Source: an uncultured Acetatifactor sp.
GTDB lineage: Bacteria > Bacillota > Clostridia > Lachnospirales > Lachnospiraceae
Length of the DNA: 37,635 nucleotides
Reading direction: 5' to 3'
Assembly (NCBI GenBank): GCA_910587555.1
Contig: CAJULV010000003.1
Coordinates: forward strand, 87,361-124,995
The position numbers were made by a program, and so were the translations under genes. How positions within the stretch are numbered: position 1 is the stretch's first letter; each line of letters opens with the position of its first letter. This document shows, piece by piece, positions 15,607 through 22,814 of this stretch. Under the pieces are notes generated by a model, which was given only the letters and a program-made list of their open reading frames with translations, ran no database searches and was not told the DNA's origin.

Positions 15607-16272
15607 TTGAATTTTTATAACAGAAACAACTCCCCCCAACCGGGCAGATGCGCAATGATGCCCGGCGGGCCATGCCCCGGGCAGTCCACAGGCCCTGTGG
15701 GACCCATGGGTCCTATGGGACCAAGAGGAGAACCCGGTCCGCCCGGCTGTCCCGGAGAACGGGGAGAGCCGGGTCCCCAGGGCGTTACGGGCCCCCAGGG
15801 ACCTCAAGGCGTTACGGGTCCACAGGGTCCCAGAGGCGAGCCTGGTCCCAGAGGCCCGTCAGGACCTCCCGGATATCCCCAAAGCAGTATTTTTGCCGCC
15901 TTTTCCGCTTGCAAATTTACCCTGCCCAAAAGCGCCAGTCTTCCCCTTAAAGCAGACATTCCGGACACAACAGGGCATATTTCCGCAAACAGCGGTCACT
16001 CCGTCATCCTGATTCCCGGATTTTATGCGCTTTATTATTACATTTCCACAGAACTGAAAGCGCCTGGGACCGTAAAGCTTACCCCTGTGTTCAACAACTG
16101 TGCGCAGCCTGCTTACATGGGATATGCGGTTACAAAAAGAAGACATGAGATCGCGGAACTGTCCCGATATTTTATAATCGAAATAAAAGACTCCTCCCCG
16201 TTTTATTTCGTATGGAATTGTTCGGAAAAGGCCCTGATTGCCTCCATGAATATGACCATTCAGTATCTATAG
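15607..16272 (+). CDS. Collagen-like (Gly-X-Y) protein, probable spore-surface protein
   Basis: This 221-residue protein has a short Asn/Pro-rich head (NFYNRNNSPQPGRC). About 70 residues of collagen-like Gly-X-Y triplets follow (about 27-97; GPMGPMGPRGEPGPPG, GVTGPQGPQGVTGPQG). The globular C-terminal domain of about 120 residues (FAAFSACKFTL to the end, with GHSVILIPGFYALYYYIS) looks like the BclA/C1q-like trimerising domains. The start is a TTG at 15607 with AGGTGA 7 bases before it. An ATG at 15602 gives only a two-codon frame whose TGA overlaps the TTG. There is no export signal, as in exosporium proteins assembled from the mother cell. It is followed by a glycosyltransferase gene and a second collagen-like gene. 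Confidence 0.78.
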   Translation: MNFYNRNNSPQPGRCAMMPGGPCPGQSTGPVGPMGPMGPRGEPGPPGCPGERGEPGPQGVTGPQGPQGVTGPQGPRGEPGPRGPSGPPGYPQSSIFAAFSACKFTLPKSASLPLKADIPDTTGHISANSGHSVILIPGFYALYYYISTELKAPGTVKLTPVFNNCAQPAYMGYAVTKRRHEIAELSRYFIIEIKDSSPFYFVWNCSEKALIASMNMTIQYL

Positions 16273-16285
16273 TTCAGCATAACAG

Positions 16286-16326
16286 CCCGGACCCAACCTG
16301 CGGCCGATCTGCAGACAGGGTCCGGG
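16286..16326 (+). other. Perfect 9-base inverted repeat between collagen-like gene and glycosyltransferase gene
   Basis: CCCGGACCC (16286-16294) and GGGTCCGGG (16318-16326) bracket a 23-base loop that can form an inner CTGC/GCAG stem. The hairpin is followed by AAAAG, not by Ts, and ends 21 bases before the next start codon. It is unlikely to be an intrinsic terminator. It may be an mRNA processing, stability or leader structure that sets the ratio of the two proteins. Confidence 0.5.
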
Positions 16327-16347
16327 AAAAGAAATGAGGTTTACACT

Positions 16348-17418
16348 ATGGCAACTATCAGTCTATGTATGATCGTAAAAAACGAAGAAGAAACACTGGC
16401 CCGCTGTCTGAACAGTGTATATGACCTTGTAGATGAAATCATCATTGTGGACACCGGCTCTTCCGACAGGACTGTGGAAATTGCAGCCCGGTTCACCGAA
16501 AAAATATACCGATATCCCTGGAACGACGATTTTGCCGCCGCCAGAAACGAATCCTTTTCAAAGGCTTCCATGGATTACTGCATGTGGTTGGATGCCGACG
16601 ACATTCTTGAACCGGCAGAGCGGGAAAAATTTCTTCTTTTAAAACAATCCCTGCCCCCGGATACCGATATGGTAATGATGAAATACCATACTTCCTTTGA
16701 CGAAACAGGAAAACCGGCCTTCACCTATGACCGGGAGCGTTGGATCAAAAATTCACCGGAATACCGTTGGGTGGGCGAAGTCCATGAGGTAATATCCCCT
16801 GCCGGAAAAATCCTTTACTCCGATATCGCAGTCTCCCACAGAAAAACCAGGCCGGGCGATCCGGACAGAAACCTGAAAATATACCGGAAGATGCTCTCCC
16901 ACGGAAAAACCCTGGAACCACGCCATTTATACTACTATGGCCGCGAACTGTACTATCACCGAAAATACGAGGAAGCCGCCTCCGTGCTGGAGCAGTTCCT
17001 GAACCTGCCTGAAGGATGGGTGGAAAATAAAATCGAAGCCTGCACAGTCTGCGCAGACTGTTACAGTAAATTAGGCAGAAACGATTCCTCTCTCATGATA
17101 CTGCTCCGCAGCCTAAGTTTCGATCTTCCCCGGGCAGAAGTGTGCTGCGCTATCGGAAATCACTTTCTGCAATGCGGGAATTATCGGAATGCCGTCTACT
17201 GGTACGAGACCGCATTGACCAGAGAGCAAACGGAGCGGACAGGAGGTTTCATTCAGCCGGACTGTTATGACTATATTCCCCTATTACAGCTGTGCGTCTG
17301 CCATGACAAATTAGGGAATACGGAAAAAGCAAAAGAATATAACGAAAGGGCCGGGCTCTGCAAACCCTATTCAAAAGCTTATCTCTACAATAAGCAATAT
17401 TTCGAAAGTATCTCCTGA
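16348..17418 (+). CDS. Family 2 glycosyltransferase with C-terminal TPR-like region
   Basis: This 356-residue protein starts with a GT-A catalytic domain of family GT2. SLCMIVKNEEETLARCLNSV is the nucleotide-binding start, IIIVDTGSSDRT follows, and MWLDADD (about residues 78-84) is the metal-binding DxD motif. RWVGEVHEVI is also usual in this subgroup. The second half (about 185-356) is helical and TPR-like (YYHRKYEEAASVLEQFL, GNYRNAVYWYETALT, LGNTEKAKEYNERA), likely binding a protein or peptide acceptor. GAGG lies 9 bases before the ATG. No membrane segment is visible, so it is cytoplasmic. Its place between two Thr-containing collagen-like genes suggests that it glycosylates them, as known for exosporium BclA glycosylation. 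This role is inferred; the sugar donor is unknown. Confidence 0.83.
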   Translation: MATISLCMIVKNEEETLARCLNSVYDLVDEIIIVDTGSSDRTVEIAARFTEKIYRYPWNDDFAAARNESFSKASMDYCMWLDADDILEPAEREKFLLLKQSLPPDTDMVMMKYHTSFDETGKPAFTYDRERWIKNSPEYRWVGEVHEVISPAGKILYSDIAVSHRKTRPGDPDRNLKIYRKMLSHGKTLEPRHLYYYGRELYYHRKYEEAASVLEQFLNLPEGWVENKIEACTVCADCYSKLGRNDSSLMILLRSLSFDLPRAEVCCAIGNHFLQCGNYRNAVYWYETALTREQTERTGGFIQPDCYDYIPLLQLCVCHDKLGNTEKAKEYNERAGLCKPYSKAYLYNKQYFESIS

Positions 17419-17489
17419 CCCGCACATCCCTGTTCCGAAAGAACCGTGAACCAAACTTACTATTCTATGTAGCAAAAAAGCCTTTTATT

Positions 17490-17498
17490 CATATATTA
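17490..17498 (+). promoter_or_regulatory. Weak sigma-K-like -10 element before the large collagen-like gene
   Basis: CATATATTA matches the CATANNNTA form of a sigma-K -10 box about 100 bases before the start codon. The expected AC at -35 is not present (GC at that spacing). A TTGACA at 17503 has no matching -10. This is only a hint that the gene has its own sporulation promoter. Confidence 0.28.
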
Positions 17499-17600
17499 TT
17501 ATTGACAAAGAAAAGTTTTCGAAAAATCCTGCAGCTGATCCGGACAGATGGGGACTTTCCGCCGACAATCTTTGTCAGTAAAGAAAAAGGATGTGTGTAT

Positions 17601-19655
17601 ATGAATCAAAACAATTATTGCAACTGCAGCCCGAATTACGGCAGCAATCAGTGCTGTCATCCCTGCTGCGAGCGCGGACCTGCCGGACCCAAGGGAGATC
17701 AGGGGCCCCAGGGACCCCAAGGCATGAAAGGCGATCCCGGCTGTCCCGGCCCGAAAGGCGACAGAGGGGAACAGGGTCCCATGGGACCCCAGGGTATTCC
17801 GGGCGAACCCGGCGCAAGAGGACCCAGAGGCAACACCGGACCGGTGGGTCCTACCGGAAATACCGGACCAAGAGGTGTCCAGGGTCCCAGAGGTTATGCG
17901 GGACCCCAGGGCATCCAGGGGGTTCAGGGGGTCAGAGGCGATATCGGTCCCAAGGGCGATCCCGGCTGTGAAGGACCCAAAGGAGATGCAGGTCCCATGG
18001 GACCCACGGGAAATACCGGACCTATGGGACCTGTGGGTCCGCAGGGAGACATTGGCCCCCAGGGACCCAGGGGAATCCCCGGTATTACCGGACCTACCGG
18101 CGCCACCGGGCCGATGGGTCCCCAGGGCGTAACCGGGCCGCAGGGTATCCAGGGCGTAACCGGACCCATTGGGCCGCAGGGACCCAAGGGCTGCCCGGGT
18201 GATACGGGCGCTACCGGACCTACCGGCGCGGACGGCGCTACCGGACCCACTGGCGCTACTGGACCTACTGGGGCTGACGGTGCTACCGGACCTACCGGGG
18301 CTGACGGGGCCACCGGACCTACCGGCGCCACTGGACCTACCGGGGCTGACGGGGCCACCGGACCTACCGGCGCCACTGGACCTACCGGGGCTGACGGGGC
18401 CACCGGACCTACCGGCGCCACTGGACCTACTGGGGCTGATGGACCTACCGGACCTACTGGTGCCACTGGACCTACCGGCGCTACCGGGCCTACTGGCGCT
18501 GACGGTGCCACTGGACCTACCGGCGCGGACGGCGCTACCGGACCTACCGGCGCAGACGGCGCTACCGGACCCACTGGCGCTACTGGAGCTGACGGGCCTA
18601 CCGGACCCACTGGCGCAGACGGCGCCACTGGACCTACTGGCGCGGACGGTGCCACCGGACCCATCGGCGCTACTGGACCTACCGGCGCGGACGGTGCTAC
18701 CGGACCCATCGGCGCTACTGGCGCTGACGGTGCCACTGGACCTACCGGCGCGGACGGCGCTACCGGGCCTACCGGCGCGGACGGCGCTACTGGACCCACC
18801 GGAGCCACTGGTCCTACCGGCTCTGATGGCGCTACCGGACCCACTGGTGCCACTGGACCTACCGGCGCGGACGGACCTACCGGCGCGGACGGTGCTACCG
18901 GACCCACCGGCGCAGACGGCGCTACTGGCCCCACTGGCGCTACCGGGCCTACCGGACCCACCGGCGCCACTGGACCTACCGGCGCGGACGGTGCTACCGG
19001 ACCCACCGGTGCTGATGGCGCTACCGGACCCACTGGCGCGGACGGGGCCACTGGACCTACCGGCGCAGACGGCGCTACCGGACCTACTGGTGCTACCGGA
19101 CCCACTGGTGCCACTGGACCCACCGGCGCGGACGGCACCGGAGCCATCATTCCTTTCTCCTCCGGTCTTCCTGTGACTTTGACCACAATAGCCGGAGGCC
19201 TTGCAGGAATCCCGGCCTTTGTGGGATTCGGAAGCAGCGCCCAGGGTCTTACCGTACTGGGAGCCACAATTGACATTACCAATGCGGCCGGAACGCTTTC
19301 CAACTTTGCCTTTCAGGTTCCCCGCGCCGGGACAATAACGTCGTTCAGCGCGTTTTTCAGCACAACGGCTGCCCTTTCCCTGATCGGCTCCACCGTTACG
19401 GTGACTGCGCAGATTTACCAGTCCGTCACACCGAACAACGTATTCTCGCCGATTGCCGGCACACTGGTCAACCTGACGCCTTCCCTGACAGGAGTGATCT
19501 CCATCGGAACGCTGTTAAACGGCTCGCTTACAGGACTCAGCATCCCCGTCACCGCCCGGACCCGGCTCATGCTTGTACTTTCCGCAACTGCCAGCGGCCT
19601 GACACTGCTGAATACGGTGGCCGGATATGCCAGTGCAGGACTTGGAATCACCTGA
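17601..19655 (+). CDS. Large collagen-like glycoprotein with BclB-type C-terminal domain
   Basis: This is a 684-residue protein. The head is Cys-rich (NYCNCSPNYGSNQCCHPCC). About 490 residues of Gly-X-Y triplets follow (about 22-513). The first part is varied and charged (GPKGDQGPQGPQGMKGDPG). From about residue 203 it is nearly pure GPTGATGPTGADGATG. The C-terminal 170 residues (IIPFSSGLPVTLTTIAGG, then VTVTAQIYQS, to AGYASAGLGIT) match my memory of the BclB-type exosporium C-terminal domain (TIGR03721 type). The frame is open 33 codons further upstream, but AAGGA before the ATG at 17601 and the short head typical of such proteins favour that start. The dense Thr content is suited to O-glycosylation by the neighbouring GT2 enzyme. 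It probably forms hair-like trimers on the spore surface. Confidence 0.85.
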   Translation: MNQNNYCNCSPNYGSNQCCHPCCERGPAGPKGDQGPQGPQGMKGDPGCPGPKGDRGEQGPMGPQGIPGEPGARGPRGNTGPVGPTGNTGPRGVQGPRGYAGPQGIQGVQGVRGDIGPKGDPGCEGPKGDAGPMGPTGNTGPMGPVGPQGDIGPQGPRGIPGITGPTGATGPMGPQGVTGPQGIQGVTGPIGPQGPKGCPGDTGATGPTGADGATGPTGATGPTGADGATGPTGADGATGPTGATGPTGADGATGPTGATGPTGADGATGPTGATGPTGADGPTGPTGATGPTGATGPTGADGATGPTGADGATGPTGADGATGPTGATGADGPTGPTGADGATGPTGADGATGPIGATGPTGADGATGPIGATGADGATGPTGADGATGPTGADGATGPTGATGPTGSDGATGPTGATGPTGADGPTGADGATGPTGADGATGPTGATGPTGPTGATGPTGADGATGPTGADGATGPTGADGATGPTGADGATGPTGATGPTGATGPTGADGTGAIIPFSSGLPVTLTTIAGGLAGIPAFVGFGSSAQGLTVLGATIDITNAAGTLSNFAFQVPRAGTITSFSAFFSTTAALSLIGSTVTVTAQIYQSVTPNNVFSPIAGTLVNLTPSLTGVISIGTLLNGSLTGLSIPVTARTRLMLVLSATASGLTLLNTVAGYASAGLGIT
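18208..19140 (+). repeat. In-frame tandem repeats encoding the GPTGADGATG region
   Basis: Repeats of 9, 18, 27 and 45 bases encode triplets such as GPT, GAT and GAD. A 45-base unit occurs three times in a row (18297-18341, 18342-18386, 18387-18431), identical except for the last base of the third copy. This points to recent in-frame expansion and likely length differences between strains. Confidence 0.9.
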
Positions 19656-19716
19656 TTCTATTTGAAAAATCATAATATACAAAAACGAATAAACATTTAT
19701 CAGAATGTATAATACA

Positions 19717-19760
19717 GCAGCAGGCGTGCGTAAGGCAATTGCTTTTTGCACGTCTGCTGC
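19717..19760. terminator. Strong hairpin between convergent genes, candidate terminator
   Basis: GCAGCAGGCGTGC (19717-19729) pairs with GCACGTCTGCTGC (19748-19760), a 13-base stem with one G-U pair and an 18-base loop. It lies in the 213-base gap between the large collagen-like gene and the sensor kinase gene, which converge. T tracts on either side are poor, so termination could be weak or assisted, possibly in both directions. Confidence 0.5.
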
Positions 19761-19868
19761 TCCGTTTAACCTCACAAACATCCACATCTACCAACATGCC
19801 AGGCTGCCCGGAAAATGCAGAATCGCATACGAATTTTCAATGATATATTTTCTGAAAAACATTCTCTT

Positions 19869-21674
19869 TTACAACGTCCGAAACCGCACAGTCACACAGA
19901 GTCCGCCTTCCTCCGAGGCACTCACAAAAAGCCCGTACTCCTCTCCGAACACCAGTTTCAGTCTCTGATCCACATTGCGCATGCCGATATGGCGACTGCC
20001 CGTGAGAGCGGAATCCCCCAGATGCCCCCGCAGCCTCTGCAGCACCTCTTCCGTAATCCCATCCCCGTTATCCACCACATAGATATAATTGTCCTTTCCC
20101 CGTTTCTCTCCCCGCAGCCAGATATTCCCTCCGCTCCGCTTTCCCGCAAGCCCGTGCTGAATGGAATTCTCTATCAGGGGCTGCAGGGTCAGCTTCAGAA
20201 TGCGCTCGCCCTTTAAGGCTTCCGGGATCTCCTGATGCAGACAGAGACGCCCATGAAACCGAAATTCTACCAGTTTCACATACAGCTTCACATGTTCCAG
20301 TTCCTCCCTTAAGGGCACCAGATAATTTTCATTGGACAGGCTGATGCGCATCAACTGCCCCAGAGTATAGGTCATCTCCGTAATCTCGTTATCCCCCTCC
20401 ATCAAAAGCGCGGAGGCATTGCCGATGGCTTCCAGGGTGTTAAAAAGGAAATGAGGATTGATCTGGGTCTGCAGGGCACAGATCTGGGCATTGTGCAGGC
20501 TGATAATACGCTCCTGAATCTGGGCGTTCAGATCATCATTTTCCTTCTTCGCAGAGAGAATACTGCGCTGAATCGCCTCGATTTCGTCCACATGCTCCTT
20601 TCTGTCCCATTCCGTCAGCATGGAAACCTCCGACAATACATGCAGCGTCCGCTTCACCGGGCGATATACCCACACGGCCAGGCAAAAAGCCAGAATCAGG
20701 CTGATGGCGCCTGTCAGCCCCATCACCTGCTGCAGCCGGGTATCCGCTTCCCGGTTCTGCTCCTCAAATTCCTGCATGGTGGACAGGTACAGATAACGAA
20801 GCACATCCTCCCCGCTCTCCAGGCCGGATACCACATACCGATTTTCCCACAGGGTACACACCCGGGAAAAACTCCCCTCCCAGTCCCCCAGAGCCTTCAG
20901 CTGCTCCAGTTCCTCCTGATCCCGGAACAGACGATATTCGTCGCTGTATACCAACGTCTCCATGGTATGGTCAAAAATCAGCAGCCTCGGAGCCTGGTCC
21001 GTGTTCCGGTATTTTCCGCTGCCGATATAATCTCCCAGTTTTTCCACATCCAGATTCACCGCCACCAGTCCCACATTGCTGTCCTTGCTGATACTAACCG
21101 GATACAGAACTGTCAGCAGATAGGGATACTGATTCCTCTTAATCCGGGACAGCAGCACATTCCGCCTGGGCATATCCCTGGAAAATAAGGCCAGGGCATC
21201 CTTGTCCCGGAATTCTCCATAATCTGACACGCCCAGATCCGTAACCACTTCATCAGAATTGGCAAAATAGACATAAATGGAGTCAATATAGGCATTTGCA
21301 TTTTTGATCACAGTCAGCATGTCCGTCAGGCTTTCCAGGTTTTCCGTAAAATCCCTGCTCACGGAAGGCCTGGACGCCAGATATTTCACATTCCTGTTCA
21401 CAGACAGACTGTAGGTAAGATTCTTGGTGGATAAAATTACCGAGTACACATTGCCGTAGGCCTGGCACAGGGAGGCCTCGTTTCGCTTGATAAATTCCTG
21501 ATACAGCCGCTCTCTCTGCTGCCTTCCGAACCACATATTCAACACAGTCACCGGAAGTACCAGGCAGATGAACAGCAATAAAAAATACTTCAGCAGAATG
21601 CTGCTGAAGCGATAATCCTTCAGATAATCCCAGATCCGGCTGGCAGATCTGCTGATCTTTATCTTCCATCTCAT
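19869..21674 (-). CDS. YesM-like sensor histidine kinase
   Basis: This 601-residue membrane kinase has a first membrane segment (LLKYFLLLFICLVLPVTVLNMWF, about 26-48). A sensor domain outside the cell follows (about 50-310; DSIYVYFANSDEVVTDLG). The second membrane segment is LTGAISLILAFCLAVWVY, followed by a HAMP-like linker. The His_kinase domain carries QTQINPHFLFNTLEAIGN, where His in the NPHF motif is the phosphate acceptor. The HATPase domain has LIENSIQHGL (N box) and VVDNGDGI (G1 box). This is the family that senses external sugars with a YesN regulator. The ATG at 21674 overlaps the upstream stop as ATGA, with a G-rich ribosome site, so translation is coupled. It likely controls the sugar operon at 839-12977. 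Confidence 0.92.
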   Translation of the reverse strand: MRWKIKISRSASRIWDYLKDYRFSSILLKYFLLLFICLVLPVTVLNMWFGRQQRERLYQEFIKRNEASLCQAYGNVYSVILSTKNLTYSLSVNRNVKYLASRPSVSRDFTENLESLTDMLTVIKNANAYIDSIYVYFANSDEVVTDLGVSDYGEFRDKDALALFSRDMPRRNVLLSRIKRNQYPYLLTVLYPVSISKDSNVGLVAVNLDVEKLGDYIGSGKYRNTDQAPRLLIFDHTMETLVYSDEYRLFRDQEELEQLKALGDWEGSFSRVCTLWENRYVVSGLESGEDVLRYLYLSTMQEFEEQNREADTRLQQVMGLTGAISLILAFCLAVWVYRPVKRTLHVLSEVSMLTEWDRKEHVDEIEAIQRSILSAKKENDDLNAQIQERIISLHNAQICALQTQINPHFLFNTLEAIGNASALLMEGDNEITEMTYTLGQLMRISLSNENYLVPLREELEHVKLYVKLVEFRFHGRLCLHQEIPEALKGERILKLTLQPLIENSIQHGLAGKRSGGNIWLRGEKRGKDNYIYVVDNGDGITEEVLQRLRGHLGDSALTGSRHIGMRNVDQRLKLVFGEEYGLFVSASEEGGLCVTVRFRTL

Positions 21675-22750
21675 AACTGCCCCCCCTGCTTCCCCCTCTG
21701 GTATTCCCTGGGCGTACACCCTGTCCGCTTTTTAAAAAGCCGTTGAAAATATTTGTCATCCCGATAGCCAACCTCCGCAGATACGTCTGCAGCATCCGTC
21801 TGGCCCTCATCCATCAGCCGAATGGCGCCCTCTATGCGCACCCGAACCAGATAATCGGTGAAGGTCTCGTTCATCTCACTGCGAAAACGCCTGATAAAAT
21901 GCCTGGGACTCAAGTGTACGAATTCCGCCACATCCCGGTAAGTAAAGTCCTCCCCCAGATGATTGCTGATATAGCTGCAGGCCTTGGTGATACAGTCGTC
22001 CACAGCGGGCTTCCTGGCCGTCACCAGGCTGCCGGACACCAGTTCGTCATTAAGCCGGCTGAACAATCCCAACAGCTGCTTATGAAAATCCTCCGTGTCC
22101 GCGGGCTGCAGCTCCTTCATCCTCCTGGCAAAGACTTCCTCCAACTTCGGATCCTTCAGCACAAGCTTGCTCCTTAGCTGTTCCAGAAGCCTCTTTACCA
22201 ATACTTCCCGGATCTCCGGCGGCGCGTTCAGCATCATGGGCTTCAGCCTGGCATAAGCCAACCATGCCTCTTCCCCTTCTCCCAGAACGGACCCGGCTAT
22301 GGACTTGATCAGGGCCAGTACCTGATCATACTCCCCTTCCCCGAAACTGCGCAGGAGAATTTCCTCCCGGCACGCCTCGTCCAGTTCCTTTTTGATATTG
22401 GCAAAAACCTCCTTCAGTTTCCCGTAATCGATGGGCTTCAGCAAATATTCGTATACCTGGCAACGGATTGCTTCTCTTGCGTATTCAAATTCACGGTATC
22501 CCGACAGAAGGATGATTTTCATCCAGGGATATTTTTCCCGGATCAATGCCGCAGCTTCCAACCCGGATACCTGGTACATGCAGATATCCGTCAGCAGCAC
22601 ATCTACCCGCTCTCCTTCCAGAAACTTCAGCACATCGCTGCCGTCCTCCAACATGGCTGCCACCTCAAAGCCCATCTGCTCCCAGTCATTACGGTAATAC
22701 AATCCTGCCCTGATCAAGGGTTCGTCATCCGCTATGATCACTCTGTACAT
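21671..22750 (-). CDS. YesN-like response regulator with AraC-type DNA-binding domain
   Basis: This 359-residue regulator has an N-terminal receiver domain with the acidic pair in IIADDEPLIRAGL, phospho-acceptor Asp in VLLTDICMYQVSG (about residue 54), and a conserved Lys in EYLLKPIDYGKL. A helical linker follows. The C-terminal AraC domain (about 255-355) has two helix-turn-helix units: FTYRDVAEFVHLSPRHFIRRF and AADVSAEVGYRDDKYFQRLFKK. The frame runs 16 codons further upstream, but AGGAGG 8 bases before the ATG at 22750 and the direct start of the receiver fold decide for this start. It forms a pair with the YesM-like kinase and is expected to activate the sugar operon. Confidence 0.92.
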   Translation of the reverse strand: MYRVIIADDEPLIRAGLYYRNDWEQMGFEVAAMLEDGSDVLKFLEGERVDVLLTDICMYQVSGLEAAALIREKYPWMKIILLSGYREFEYAREAIRCQVYEYLLKPIDYGKLKEVFANIKKELDEACREEILLRSFGEGEYDQVLALIKSIAGSVLGEGEEAWLAYARLKPMMLNAPPEIREVLVKRLLEQLRSKLVLKDPKLEEVFARRMKELQPADTEDFHKQLLGLFSRLNDELVSGSLVTARKPAVDDCITKACSYISNHLGEDFTYRDVAEFVHLSPRHFIRRFRSEMNETFTDYLVRVRIEGAIRLMDEGQTDAADVSAEVGYRDDKYFQRLFKKRTGCTPREYQRGKQGGQL

Positions 22751-22814
22751 GTCTTCCGCCTCCTTTCCCACCGATTCATTCCGAAGCCATTGTCCCACAT
22801 CCCATCAGCCTTTT

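Noticed and set aside
17924..19303. A 459-codon open frame on the minus strand with Val-Gly-Pro-Val-Ala-Pro repeats
   Set aside because: It is the antisense shadow of the Gly-X-Y repeat region. The repeat composition keeps several frames open, and it has no ribosome site.
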